DNA from: Aliiroseovarius marinus
Lineage (GTDB): Bacteria > Pseudomonadota > Alphaproteobacteria > Rhodobacterales > Rhodobacteraceae
Direction of reading: 5' to 3'
DNA: 64,000 bases
Assembly (NCBI RefSeq): GCF_004360145.1
Contig: NZ_ML178715.1
Location: 126,069 to 190,068, forward strand
The translations under genes were made by a program, and so were the position numbers. Under the pieces are notes generated by a model. The model did no database searches. It was not told where the DNA came from and was given only the letters and a program-made list of their open reading frames with translations. Shown here piece after piece: positions 42,323-50,637 of the stretch (the first letter of the stretch is position 1; each line of letters begins with the position of its first letter).

Positions 42323-43789
42323 ATGATCCGAGCCGAATTTGACAACAGTTTCGTCCGCGATCTTCAGGGCTTCTACGTCGATTGGAAGGGGGCGCAAGTC
42401 CCCGACCCAACCGTGCTGCGCCTGAACCGCGCCTTGGCAGACGAACTTGGGCTAGACGCCGATCACCTTGAAACCCGTGAGGGTGCCGAGGAGCTGGTCG
42501 GCATGCGCATTCCCGACGGCGGCACATCAATCGCCATGGCCTATGCGGGCCACCAATTCGGGGGCTTCTCGCCGCAGTTGGGTGATGGCCGCGCGCTGTT
42601 GATTGGCGAATTGATCGACACCTTCGGCAAGCGCCGTGACCTGCATCTGAAAGGCTCGGGCAAGACGCCGTTCTCGCGCGGCGGCGACGGGAAGGCCGTG
42701 CTTGGCCCGGTGTTGCGCGAATACCTGATGGGCGAAGCGATGCACGCCCTTGGCATCCCCACCACGCGCGCGCTCGCGGCCACGACCACGGGCGAAACGG
42801 TGCTGCGCCAAAACGGCCCCGAACAGGGTGCTGTACTGGCGCGTGTCGCGGCCTCGCACCTGCGGGTCGGCACATTCCAATTCTTTGCCGCTCGGGGCGA
42901 TCATGCACGGGTGCGGCAGCTGGCCGATTACGCCATTGCGCGACACTATCCTGACGTCGCCAATGCCGAGAACCGCTATCTGGAGCTGTTCCGCCAAGTG
43001 CAGGCCCGTCAGGCCGCGCTGATCGCGCAATGGGTCCATGTGGGCTTTGTCCACGGGGTGATGAACACCGACAACATGACCATCTCGGGCGAGACGATTG
43101 ACTATGGCCCCTGCGCCTTCATCGACGCCTACAGCCCGGATGCGGTGTTTTCGTCCATCGACCGGCAGGGGCGCTATGCGTTCGGGAACCAACCCAATCT
43201 GGCGCAGTGGAACCTTGCGCGTTTCGCTGAAACGCTGGTTCTGCTGATCAACCGCGAGGATCAGGACGCGGCGATCGCAGAGCTGATGGAAGTGCTGGAA
43301 GCCTTCCCCGCCCAATACCAACAGCATTGGTTGGACGGCATGCGCAAGAAGCTGGGCCTGCTCACCGCACGGGACGAGGATTTGTATCTGGCGAACGATC
43401 TGCACAGCCTGATGCAAGAGGCGGGCAGCGACTACACCCGCACCTTCCGCGCGTTGTCGCGCCTGGCGGACGGGAATGCGACCGCGTTGGACGGGATCCT
43501 GACCGCCGAAGGGACCAAGGAGTGGGTGGCGCGCTATCAGCACCGTCTAACCCATGACGGGGATCACCCCTCCCGCGCCGCCGCGATGAACGCCGTGAAT
43601 CCGATCTACATCCCGCGCAATCACAAGGTGGAAGAGGCTCTGACTTCGGCCTCAAACGGGGACATGGAAGCCTTTGATCGGCTTCTGGAAATCCTCGCGA
43701 CGCCCTACGATGAACAGCCGGGGGCTGATGCCTACGCGTTGCCTGCCCCGGACGGGTTTGGCCCCTACACGACCTATTGCGGGACCTAG
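42323..43789 (+). CDS. selO: SelO-family protein AMPylase (YdiU/UPF0061)
   Basis: A 488-residue pseudokinase-fold enzyme. Motifs are AYAGHQFGGFSPQLGDGRALLIGE, DLHLKGSGKTPFSRGGDGKAVLGPVLREYLMGEAMHALGIPTTRALA (region 100-150) and WVHVGFVHGVMNTDNMTISGETIDYGPCAF. In SelO the nucleotide is flipped and AMP is transferred to Ser/Thr/Tyr of targets, many of them redox proteins. The C-terminus ends YCGT, with a Cys near the position of the Sec/Cys of SelO homologues. ATG at 42323 gives the usual N-terminus; an upstream in-frame ATG overlaps msrA. Linkage to msrBA supports an oxidative-stress role. Confidence 0.92.
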   Translation: MIRAEFDNSFVRDLQGFYVDWKGAQVPDPTVLRLNRALADELGLDADHLETREGAEELVGMRIPDGGTSIAMAYAGHQFGGFSPQLGDGRALLIGELIDTFGKRRDLHLKGSGKTPFSRGGDGKAVLGPVLREYLMGEAMHALGIPTTRALAATTTGETVLRQNGPEQGAVLARVAASHLRVGTFQFFAARGDHARVRQLADYAIARHYPDVANAENRYLELFRQVQARQAALIAQWVHVGFVHGVMNTDNMTISGETIDYGPCAFIDAYSPDAVFSSIDRQGRYAFGNQPNLAQWNLARFAETLVLLINREDQDAAIAELMEVLEAFPAQYQQHWLDGMRKKLGLLTARDEDLYLANDLHSLMQEAGSDYTRTFRALSRLADGNATALDGILTAEGTKEWVARYQHRLTHDGDHPSRAAAMNAVNPIYIPRNHKVEEALTSASNGDMEAFDRLLEILATPYDEQPGADAYALPAPDGFGPYTTYCGT

Positions 43790-43860
43790 AGAAGCACCGA
43801 TCCGTTCAGAAGGTTGGCGTCCCACCTTCAATAGATCATTCCCAACCGCTTCACTGTACT

Positions 43861-43913
43861 TGCCTTTAGGCAGAACGGACCTGTATCAGGGATGCCTAGA
43901 CTGGTCTAAAGGC
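43861..43913. promoter_or_regulatory. Two inverted repeats upstream of tupB
   Basis: TGCCTTTAGGCA (43861-43872) is a 12-base inverted repeat. GCCTAGAC (43894-43901) pairs with GTCTAAAGGC (43904-43913) with a two-base bulge, ending just before the tupB start at 43919. These are candidate operator or 5'-UTR structures for metal-oxyanion control; no regulator is encoded adjacent. Confidence 0.4.
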
Positions 43914-43918
43914 GGCAT

Positions 43919-44623
43919 ATGTCGGATCTGTGGGAAGGAATACGCCAGGCGCTCTGGCTGTTGGTGACGCTGGATGCAGATCTGGTGGAAATCACGCTGC
44001 GCTCACTGCGCGTGACGCTGACGGCACTGGTTATCGCCTGCGCGATTGCCCTGCCTATCGGCGCGCTTCTGTCCGTCCGCCGCTTCCGTGCCCGGCGCTT
44101 TACCATCGCGCTTTTGAATGCCCTGATGGGGCTGCCGCCTGTTGTGGTCGGGTTGATCGTCTACGTGTTGCTTAGCCGCTCGGGTCCATTTGGCGTCTTC
44201 GGCCTGATCTTCACCCCCACCGCAATGATCATCGCGCAGGTCATCATCATCGTGCCGCTGATCGCTTCAATCGCGCATCAGGCCTTGCGCGAGCTTTGGT
44301 CGGACTATCACGACCTACTGATCTCGCTGAACACCACGCAACGGCAACGCATGGCGGCGCTGCTCTGGGACGGGCGCCGCGCGCTTCTGACCGCCGCGCT
44401 GGCCGGCTTTGGCCGCGCCATCGGAGAAGTCGGCGCGATCATGATCGTCGGCGGCAATATCGACCACCATACACGCGTCCTAACCACAGCAATCGCGCTG
44501 GAAACCGGCAAGGGAGACTTTGCCATGGCGCTGGGGCTGGGCTTTGTGCTGATCCTGATGGCGATTGCCGTGAACCTTGCGATCCACATCATCGGACGCA
44601 CTGAACAAGAGGGACGCTGGTGA
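43919..44623 (+). CDS. tupB: Tungstate ABC transporter permease
   Basis: A 234-residue permease with about five to six TM segments. TM1 region LVEITLRSLRVTLTALVIACAIALPIGALLSV is typical of tungstate/molybdate permeases, and the ATPase-contact loop reads SLNTTQRQRMAALLWDGRRALLTAALAGFGRAIGEVGAIMIVGGN. The RAIGEVGAIMIVGGN segment is strongly TupB-like. It is the first gene of tupB-tupC-tupA. Its stop overlaps the tupC start (TGATG). It imports tungstate, possibly also molybdate, for molybdopterin-type enzymes. Confidence 0.9.
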   Translation: MSDLWEGIRQALWLLVTLDADLVEITLRSLRVTLTALVIACAIALPIGALLSVRRFRARRFTIALLNALMGLPPVVVGLIVYVLLSRSGPFGVFGLIFTPTAMIIAQVIIIVPLIASIAHQALRELWSDYHDLLISLNTTQRQRMAALLWDGRRALLTAALAGFGRAIGEVGAIMIVGGNIDHHTRVLTTAIALETGKGDFAMALGLGFVLILMAIAVNLAIHIIGRTEQEGRW

Positions 44624-45336
44624 TGAGCAACCTGTTCCCTCTGACCCTGACAGGGGCCACAATCCGGCGTCGCGGCAAACGGCTGGTGGGGCCGATCGAC
44701 CTGACGCTGCAAGATCAAGGCATCACCATTGTCATCGGACCAAACGGGGCCGGGAAGACATCGCTTTTGCAGATGATGCACGGCATCGCCCGCCTGTCAG
44801 ACGGCGACATCACGTGGGGCTGCGATCTGGACGCCGCGCGTCAGGCGCAATCTTTCGTCTTTCAGCAACCCATCCTGTTGCGCCGGTCGGTGCGTGACAA
44901 CATTGCCTATCCTTTGAAACTGCGCGGCACCCCGAAGGCCAAAGCCCGCGCGCAGGCCGACACGGCTGGCGCACAAGTCGGCCTGGGGGCGATGCTGGAT
45001 CGTCCCGCCACGTTCCTATCCGGCGGCGAGCGGCAGAAACTGGCCATTGCCCGGGCAATGATCACCAAGCCCGCGCTGCTGTTTTTGGACGAACCCTGCG
45101 CCTCGCTGGATGGTCGCGCCACCCGCGAGATTGAAGAGATCCTGCAACGCGCCGCCGCCTCGGGCACGCGCCTGATCATGTCGACTCATGACATGGGACA
45201 AGCCCGTCGCTTGGCTGATGATGTGCTGTTCCTGCTGAACGGCCACATCCATGACCACGCACCGAATCCCCAGTTTTTTGACCAGCCACAGACCGCCGAA
45301 GCGGCGGCCTTCCTGAACGGAGATATTGTCGAATGA
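44623..45336 (+). CDS. tupC: Tungstate ABC transporter ATP-binding protein
   Basis: A 237-residue ATPase. Walker A is VIGPNGAGKTSLLQMMHGI, the Q-loop is SFVFQQPILLRRSVRDN, the signature is FLSGGERQKLAIARAMI, Walker B is ALLFLDEPCASLDG and the switch is MSTHDMGQARRLADDV. There is no C-terminal MOP domain, unlike ModC and as usual for TupC. ATG at 44623 is preferred; a GTG one codon upstream is possible. tupA starts four bases before its stop. Confidence 0.9.
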   Translation: MSNLFPLTLTGATIRRRGKRLVGPIDLTLQDQGITIVIGPNGAGKTSLLQMMHGIARLSDGDITWGCDLDAARQAQSFVFQQPILLRRSVRDNIAYPLKLRGTPKAKARAQADTAGAQVGLGAMLDRPATFLSGGERQKLAIARAMITKPALLFLDEPCASLDGRATREIEEILQRAAASGTRLIMSTHDMGQARRLADDVLFLLNGHIHDHAPNPQFFDQPQTAEAAAFLNGDIVE

Positions 45337-46139
45337 AATCCTTGCTGACCGGGCTTTGGGTTGCCCTTGCCACGACTGGAACCGCCTTTGCGGAAGACCT
45401 GAAACTGGCCGTCACCACATCGTTCCAGAACTCGGGCCTGGCCGAGGTTCTGCTGCCTGCCATCAAAGAAGACACCGGGCTTGAGGTGCAGTTGCTGGTC
45501 GTCGGCACCGGTCAGGCGATCCGTCTGGGCGAGGCTGGCGACGTGGATGCCGTGCTGGTCCATTCCCGCGCAGCGGAAGAGGCGTTTGTCGCCGCTGGCC
45601 ACGGCACCCACCGACGCGAGATCATGTATAACGACTTTGTCCTGATCGGCCCTGCTGGGGATCCCGCCGGGATCAAAGCCGCCGCGACAGCTGCCGACGC
45701 GCTGGCCCGCATTTCGGACGCCAGTGCTGCCTTTGTCAGCCGAGGCGATGACAGCGGCACCCACAAAGCTGAAAAGCGTCTTTGGGCCTCGGCCAACGTG
45801 ACGCCCGCCGCCGATTGGTACCGCGAAGCGGGTGCGGGCATGGGCGCTGCGCTGAACATCGCGGCGGGGATGAATGCCTATATCATGTCCGACCGCGCCA
45901 GCTGGCTGAACTTCGGCAACAAGGCCGATCTGGCCCTGCTGTTCGCAGGCGACCCGGTGCTGTTCAACCAATACGCCTTCCTGCCGGTGAACCCGAAGAA
46001 CCACCCGCATGTGAATGCAAAAGGGGCCGAGGTACTGGAGGGCTGGCTGACATCAGACCGCGCGCAGGGGATGATTGACGGTTATCAGATCAATGGCGAG
46101 ACGCTGTTCACCTTCAACGCAACGCCGGCGGCTCAGTAA
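45333..46139 (+). CDS. tupA: Tungstate-binding periplasmic protein
   Basis: A 268-residue binding protein with signal peptide (about 1-20, GTAFA before EDLKLAVTTSFQNSGLAEVLLP). The TupA oxyanion-binding motifs TTSFQNSGL, VGTGQAIRLGEAGDVDAVLVHS and AAFVSRGDDSGTHKAEK are all present. The last one is characteristic of TupA over ModA. It binds tungstate in the periplasm and delivers it to TupB/TupC. It is the final gene of the operon, followed by a strong terminator at 46155-46192. Confidence 0.93.
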   Translation: MKSLLTGLWVALATTGTAFAEDLKLAVTTSFQNSGLAEVLLPAIKEDTGLEVQLLVVGTGQAIRLGEAGDVDAVLVHSRAAEEAFVAAGHGTHRREIMYNDFVLIGPAGDPAGIKAAATAADALARISDASAAFVSRGDDSGTHKAEKRLWASANVTPAADWYREAGAGMGAALNIAAGMNAYIMSDRASWLNFGNKADLALLFAGDPVLFNQYAFLPVNPKNHPHVNAKGAEVLEGWLTSDRAQGMIDGYQINGETLFTFNATPAAQ

Positions 46140-46154
46140 AAAAGCGGAAGTAAC

Positions 46155-46192
46155 CTCGGGATCGCCGCAAGACACGGCGATCCCGAGATTTT
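46155..46192 (+). terminator. Strong hairpin terminator of the tup operon
   Basis: Perfect 13-bp stem, CTCGGGATCGCCG (46155-46167) with CGGCGATCCCGAG (46175-46187), a seven-base loop, then ATTTTG. It begins 16 bases after the tupA stop. Confidence 0.88.
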
Positions 46193-46669
46193 GCATGGAC
46201 GCCCCACATCGCCCATGCCCTGTGCTTTTCGTGATGCCCAAGAACCTTCCCCCGGTCGGGACCATCACAAAGCACTGTCTGATATCGTATAGGTGACCAA
46301 CGCCTCCGCATCAGAAAAGCGCGTTCCGCCTACGACGAACCATCCGAGCACTCCAAAGCCGATACACCTGACCCGGATCAGGAAGTCCCCGGGTCAGGTG
46401 CATCTTTCAAACTGGCCAGCGCGTGGACCGCTGCCCAGGACTGGGACAGCGAATTCCAAGCGCCGTTGCCGCATGTCTGCCCAAAGCGAACCGGTGCGAA
46501 CCCACCCACTCAGATGGCCGATCCGACAGCCCTTCGGAACCGAAAGGGTCATGAGCATCTCGCAGTAATTTCGAGACCACTTGGCAACTTTAAAACCTCT
46601 TTGACTCAACACAGTCGACTCTAAGAGGCAGGGGGAAACGCGTCATACCCAAGTTGGGGTAAAACGCAC
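46193..46669. other. Gene-free region between tupA and the LuxR-type regulator
   Basis: Nearly 480 bases without a credible gene. Open frames here (for example 46293-46568 plus, 46394-46612 minus) have no recognisable domain or ribosome site. The one clear structure is a 12-bp perfect hairpin at 46365-46400. The region 46401-46560 is not recognised; it could be a remnant of a lost gene. Confidence 0.45.
46365..46400. other. Isolated 12-bp perfect hairpin in the intergenic region
   Basis: CACCTGACCCGG (46365-46376) pairs exactly with CCGGGTCAGGTG (46389-46400) around a 12-base loop. It is followed by CATCTTTC. It is 200 bases from tupA and 270 from the next gene. It might be a second terminator, an sRNA end or a protein-binding palindrome. 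Confidence 0.5.
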
Positions 46670-48448
46670 CTAAGGGAGATATTTTTCGACTTCGTCCAGC
46701 ACGTCGCGCCAGTAGCGGAAGAACACAAGCTGGCCTGCGTCTTCATAAAGGCGAAAGTCGATCCAGTCATGATCTGCACGAAACTCCGCCAGCGTTTCAA
46801 GCGGCACCTGTGGGTCTTGCGCGCCATTGAAATAGACCACCGGAAGATGGCCTTTCTGCCGATTGACCAGATCGGACCAGTCGCCCTGCTGCTCACCCAT
46901 CACCATGCGCGAAAAGGCCTCGTGTGCGGAATGGGTGTCGGTCAGCGCGGTTTCGGATCCGGTGACCATCGCCTCGAAAACCTCTGGGTTTTCAAAGGTT
47001 TCGATGTCTGCCGGGTTGTTACCATAGACTGCGTGCACAAAACCGCGCTTGCCGATTTTACGTGCCAGATAGAAGCCAGCTTTGACCATGAAGGGCAAAA
47101 GATGCGGCGTATACTTTGCGCCTGCCAGAATGAAGCGATGCCATTTCTCCATCCGTTCGTACTGAACCCGTTTGGTCATCGGAAGCGTCCCGGCGCAGGC
47201 GATGATGGCGGTCAGATCGACGTCGCCCTGCGCGGCAAGCGCAAAGGCGTAATAGCTGTCTGATCCAAGCGAAATCACTGGGCAGCGGTCGACCCCTTCG
47301 GCCTGCAGGATCTGTATCGTGTCGCGCGCCGCACAGCCGTCATAGTCGACGGATTTCGGCACCATGTCAGACTGGCCGTAACCCGCGCGGACGGGAACGA
47401 TGATCCGCAGCCCACGCGCCTGTGCCTCCGCCTCGGCCGATGCAGGCCAGCGCACCAGACCGTAATCCAAGGGCAGGAACAAAATGGGTGTGCCATCCGG
47501 ATCGCCCAGCACCAGATAGTCCAACCGGCGTCCGTCCGGTGTGATCAGCGTCTGGAAGGGGCGTTCTTCTAGCGTGGCATAGCCACGGCTGATAATCCGC
47601 GGACCGGGATCTGCCTTGATCGTCAGGTTCGACATATCCATGACCGACAACGCAAGGCGCACCAGCTCGATCTGGCTTTTGGTTTCGGTCTTTGACAGGA
47701 TCGATTTGATTTGGGCGCGCACCGTGTCGACGGACCGGCCACGTTGTTCGGCGATCTCTTTGACGGAACAGCATTCCACAAGGCTTTGCACGACCTTGGC
47801 CTCGGCCCCGGTCAGGTCAAAAGCGCGTTTCAGGATGTCCTCGAACCCGTCCGGGCAGCTGAACTCGGATGAGGCGGCAAGCACAAACGCGCCCCGGTCT
47901 CCGACCTGAACCTCTTGCAGGCGGACCACGACGAAATGCCCCTTCTCGCGCGAGCGTAGGCGCAGGACGGCGGTTTTGTCACTGGCATCGATCAACAGAC
48001 CGCGGGCCGCGACGCGGATGCTTTCGATGTCTTCCGGGTTCACCCGCATCGCCGCGATGTCGTCCCCCTGCGACAAGCCCAAGACCTGCGTGGCCGCCGT
48101 ATTTACCGCGGCAACTTTTCCCCCACGATTCAGAAGAAAGGCCGCCACCTTATCAAAAGGCGCAATGGCGGCGTTTAGGTGATCCTGCGTGCTGGATTGA
48201 TCCAGACGATCCAGAAAGGCGCTGGCGCGCTCAAAATGGCTAGAGATCGCGTGGTCATCCAACAGGCGCGGCGCCGCCAGATCGACCCCTTCGCGCATCG
48301 GTTTCAGCGCCGTTTCCCACAGGTCCAAAAGCGTCTCATACCGCGACGGATCAAGCGCCACGTCATAGAGACGTTCGATCGCTTCATCGCGGGTTCGTCC
48401 TGTCAGACCCTCTTTCTGGCCTGACATGGGATGCGCAGGTTCAGTCAT
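46670..48448 (-). CDS. LuxR-type HTH regulator fused to degenerate alpha/beta-hydrolase domain
   Basis: A 592-residue fusion. Residues about 95-195 look like a PAS-type sensor (AAFLLNRGGKVAAVNTAATQVLGL). Residues 212-270 are a LuxR/GerE HTH: LTGAEAKVVQSLVECCSVKEIAEQRGRSVDTVRAQIKSIL (shown for placement). Residues 300-592 form an alpha/beta-hydrolase fold: ILFLPLDYGLVRWPASAEAEAQARGLRIIVPVRAGYGQSD and the elbow VISLGSDSYYAFALA. At the nucleophile position the Ser is replaced (D397 by my alignment), and the C-terminal His is Gln573 (EDAGQLVFF). The domain is therefore probably a ligand sensor rather than an enzyme. No signal peptide. It stands alone; target genes unknown. Confidence 0.82.
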   Translation of the reverse strand: MTEPAHPMSGQKEGLTGRTRDEAIERLYDVALDPSRYETLLDLWETALKPMREGVDLAAPRLLDDHAISSHFERASAFLDRLDQSSTQDHLNAAIAPFDKVAAFLLNRGGKVAAVNTAATQVLGLSQGDDIAAMRVNPEDIESIRVAARGLLIDASDKTAVLRLRSREKGHFVVVRLQEVQVGDRGAFVLAASSEFSCPDGFEDILKRAFDLTGAEAKVVQSLVECCSVKEIAEQRGRSVDTVRAQIKSILSKTETKSQIELVRLALSVMDMSNLTIKADPGPRIISRGYATLEERPFQTLITPDGRRLDYLVLGDPDGTPILFLPLDYGLVRWPASAEAEAQARGLRIIVPVRAGYGQSDMVPKSVDYDGCAARDTIQILQAEGVDRCPVISLGSDSYYAFALAAQGDVDLTAIIACAGTLPMTKRVQYERMEKWHRFILAGAKYTPHLLPFMVKAGFYLARKIGKRGFVHAVYGNNPADIETFENPEVFEAMVTGSETALTDTHSAHEAFSRMVMGEQQGDWSDLVNRQKGHLPVVYFNGAQDPQVPLETLAEFRADHDWIDFRLYEDAGQLVFFRYWRDVLDEVEKYLP

Positions 48449-48578
48449 GTCCGGTCAATCGTTAAAGCGCCATCGGCGCTGGGTTCGCATGCCTCAAGTG
48501 TAGCAACGCGTTAACGACCCGCCAAGGGGCGCCGCCTTACGGGAATCCGGACCGAACCGCTGGTTTAGTGATGCAAAC

Positions 48579-49568
48579 CTAGCTGCGCGCCATCAAACGG
48601 GCGACGTCCAGCATGCGGTGCGAGAAGCCCCATTCGTTGTCATACCAGCCAAACACGCGCAGCAATCCGCCCTCGCAGACCGAGGTTTCGGGGCCCGAGA
48701 TCACGATGCTTTCGGGGCGCATCCGCAGGTCGGACGAGACCAGGGGTTCCTCGGTCCAGCCCAGCACTTTGCCGGTCGCGCCCTCTTGCAGGATTGCACG
48801 GGCCTCGGCCTCGGTGACCTCGTCGCGCAGGCGGACGGTCAGGTCGATGCAGGACACGGACGCGGTGGGCACGCGGATCGCGCGCGCCTCGACCTTGCCG
48901 GCCAGTTCGGGCAGCACGTCGCCAACCAGTTTGTGTGCGCTGGTTGTGGTCGGCACCATCGACAACGCCGCCGCCCGCGACCGCGCCGCATTGGCGCGGG
49001 GCTTGTCCACGGTGGGCTGGCTGCCGGTATAGCAGTGCACGGTGGTCATATGCCCGCCAATCACGCCCCATTGGTCGTCGAGCAGCTTCAACAGCGGGGC
49101 AAGCGCGTTGGTTGTGCAGGATGCGTTCGAGACAATGCGATGCCCCGCCAACTGATCCTCATTCGCACCCAGCACGACGGTCACGTCTGCCTCGGACGAC
49201 GGGCCCGAGATCAGCACGTTGCGCGCGCCAGCCGCCAAACCACGTTCTGCCACCGCGCGTTTGCCCGCCATGCCGGTGCATTCCAGCACCACGTCCACAT
49301 CGGTCAGATCCATCGCGCTGATATCGGGCTTGGCATAGAACGGAATGCTCTGTCCGTTCAGCACAAGCGCCTGATCGCCGGTCGAGACCTCGCCCGGGAA
49401 CGGCCCAAACACGCTGTCGTATTTGAAAAGGTAGGCGCAGGTGTCCAAGCTTTCGATGTCGTTGATAAACGCCACCTCGAACGGGCCGGGATCCTGCGCC
49501 AAGATACGCAGAATGGATCGGCCAATCCGGCCAAATCCGTTCAATCCGATGCGAATCTTTTGTGACAT
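48579..49568 (-). CDS. gap: Glyceraldehyde-3-phosphate dehydrogenase (divergent paralogue)
   Basis: A 329-residue type I GAPDH-like enzyme. The Rossmann start is RIGLNGFGRIGRSIL, the NAD-binding acid is in FINDIESLDTCAYLFKYDSVFG, the catalytic Cys is in IVSNASCTTNALAPLL, and WYDNEWGFSHRMLDV is at the C-terminus. The phosphate-binding region TTVHCYTGSQPTVDKPRANAARSRAAALSMVPTTTSAHKL departs from the canonical GAPDH sequence (place: residues 172-212). It may be a specialised paralogue (for example erythrose-4-phosphate or gluconeogenic). No pgk or tkt lies adjacent. It is 67 bases downstream of the ureidoglycine aminohydrolase gene on the same strand. Confidence 0.88.
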   Translation of the reverse strand: MSQKIRIGLNGFGRIGRSILRILAQDPGPFEVAFINDIESLDTCAYLFKYDSVFGPFPGEVSTGDQALVLNGQSIPFYAKPDISAMDLTDVDVVLECTGMAGKRAVAERGLAAGARNVLISGPSSEADVTVVLGANEDQLAGHRIVSNASCTTNALAPLLKLLDDQWGVIGGHMTTVHCYTGSQPTVDKPRANAARSRAAALSMVPTTTSAHKLVGDVLPELAGKVEARAIRVPTASVSCIDLTVRLRDEVTEAEARAILQEGATGKVLGWTEEPLVSSDLRMRPESIVISGPETSVCEGGLLRVFGWYDNEWGFSHRMLDVARLMARS

Positions 49569-49635
49569 CGTTGATCCCTCGCGCGTGTTTCCGTGCCACA
49601 GAAGGGGAAATGCGCGGAAGGTTCAAGCCTTATGA

Positions 49636-50463
49636 TCAAAACCCAGTCAGAGGCATGTGGCGGTTCACGTCTTTGTAGAGCAGATAGCGAAACGGCCCCG
49701 GCCCACCCGCATAGCACGCCTGCGGGCAGAAGGCGCGCAGCCATATGTAATCGCCGGCCTCGACCTCGACCCAATCCTGGTTCAAGCGATAGACGGCTTT
49801 ACCTTCCAAAACATACAACCCGTGCTCCATCACATGGGTTTCGGCGAAGGGGATCACCCCGCCGGGCTGGAAGGTCACGATATTCACATGCATGTCGTGG
49901 CGCAGGTCGGACGGATCGACAAAGCGTGTCGTGGCCCATGCGCCATCGGTGTCCGGCATCGGGATCGGCTCGTGATCCGCGTCGCTGGTCACAAAGGGCG
50001 TGGGCGCGTCAATGCCATCGACAGGCTGATAGCGTTTGCGGATCCAGTGGAAGCTGACCGGCGCGTCTGACCGGTTGGCCAAGCTCCACGCGCAGCCCGC
50101 AGGCAGAAACGCATAGCCCCCGGTCTGCATCTCATGTGCGGTTCCATCGATGGTCACCGTCATCTCGCCCGCGACGATGAACAGCACGGCCTCGGCCTCT
50201 GGATTGTCTTCGGGGCGGTCACTGCCGCCCCCCGGCGCGACCTCGGCGATGTAATGCGAGAATGTTTCAGAGAAGCCCGACAGCGGACGCGCCAAGACCC
50301 AGAACCGCGCGCCGTTCCAATGCGGCAGCGCCGATGTCGTGATGTCCGACAACGTCCCCTTTGGGATCACCGCATAGGCATCTGTAAACACCGCGCGATC
50401 CGTCAAAAGCTGGGTTTGCGGCGGCAAGCCACCCTTCGGCGCGTAGTAGGTCGGTTTCTTCAT
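49636..50463 (-). CDS. allE: (S)-ureidoglycine aminohydrolase, bicupin
   Basis: A 275-residue double-cupin protein of the AllE/YlbA family. The first cupin contains VLFIVAGEMTVTIDGTAHEMQTGGYAFLPAGCAWSL; the second holds the Mn-binding site in GGVIPFAETHVMEHGLYVLEGKAVYRL and EAGDYIWLRAFCPQACYAGG. The enzyme converts (S)-ureidoglycine to (S)-ureidoglycolate and ammonia after allantoate hydrolysis. ATG at 50463 follows GGAGG. The product would feed AllA, encoded at 60672-61163, so the ureide genes of the window are split between two loci about 9 kb apart. Confidence 0.9.
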   Translation of the reverse strand: MKKPTYYAPKGGLPPQTQLLTDRAVFTDAYAVIPKGTLSDITTSALPHWNGARFWVLARPLSGFSETFSHYIAEVAPGGGSDRPEDNPEAEAVLFIVAGEMTVTIDGTAHEMQTGGYAFLPAGCAWSLANRSDAPVSFHWIRKRYQPVDGIDAPTPFVTSDADHEPIPMPDTDGAWATTRFVDPSDLRHDMHVNIVTFQPGGVIPFAETHVMEHGLYVLEGKAVYRLNQDWVEVEAGDYIWLRAFCPQACYAGGPGPFRYLLYKDVNRHMPLTGF

Positions 50464-50637
50464 CAAGGCCTCCGATTGACGCCCCATTCAATCGTATGAC
50501 GACAGACCCGCCAAGGTTTTTCACACAGAACCTATGACGAATGCTCACGTTTTCGTATGCCGCATGGACGAGAGGTGTGGAATTGGTCCAGATATCCATA
50601 AACGCCGCAGGACATCGGCGATGGGAAAGGGCGCGTC

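Noticed and set aside
46293-46612. Small open frames on both strands between tupA and the LuxR gene
   Set aside because: They overlap each other, lack ribosome sites and have compositions unlike real small proteins of this genome.
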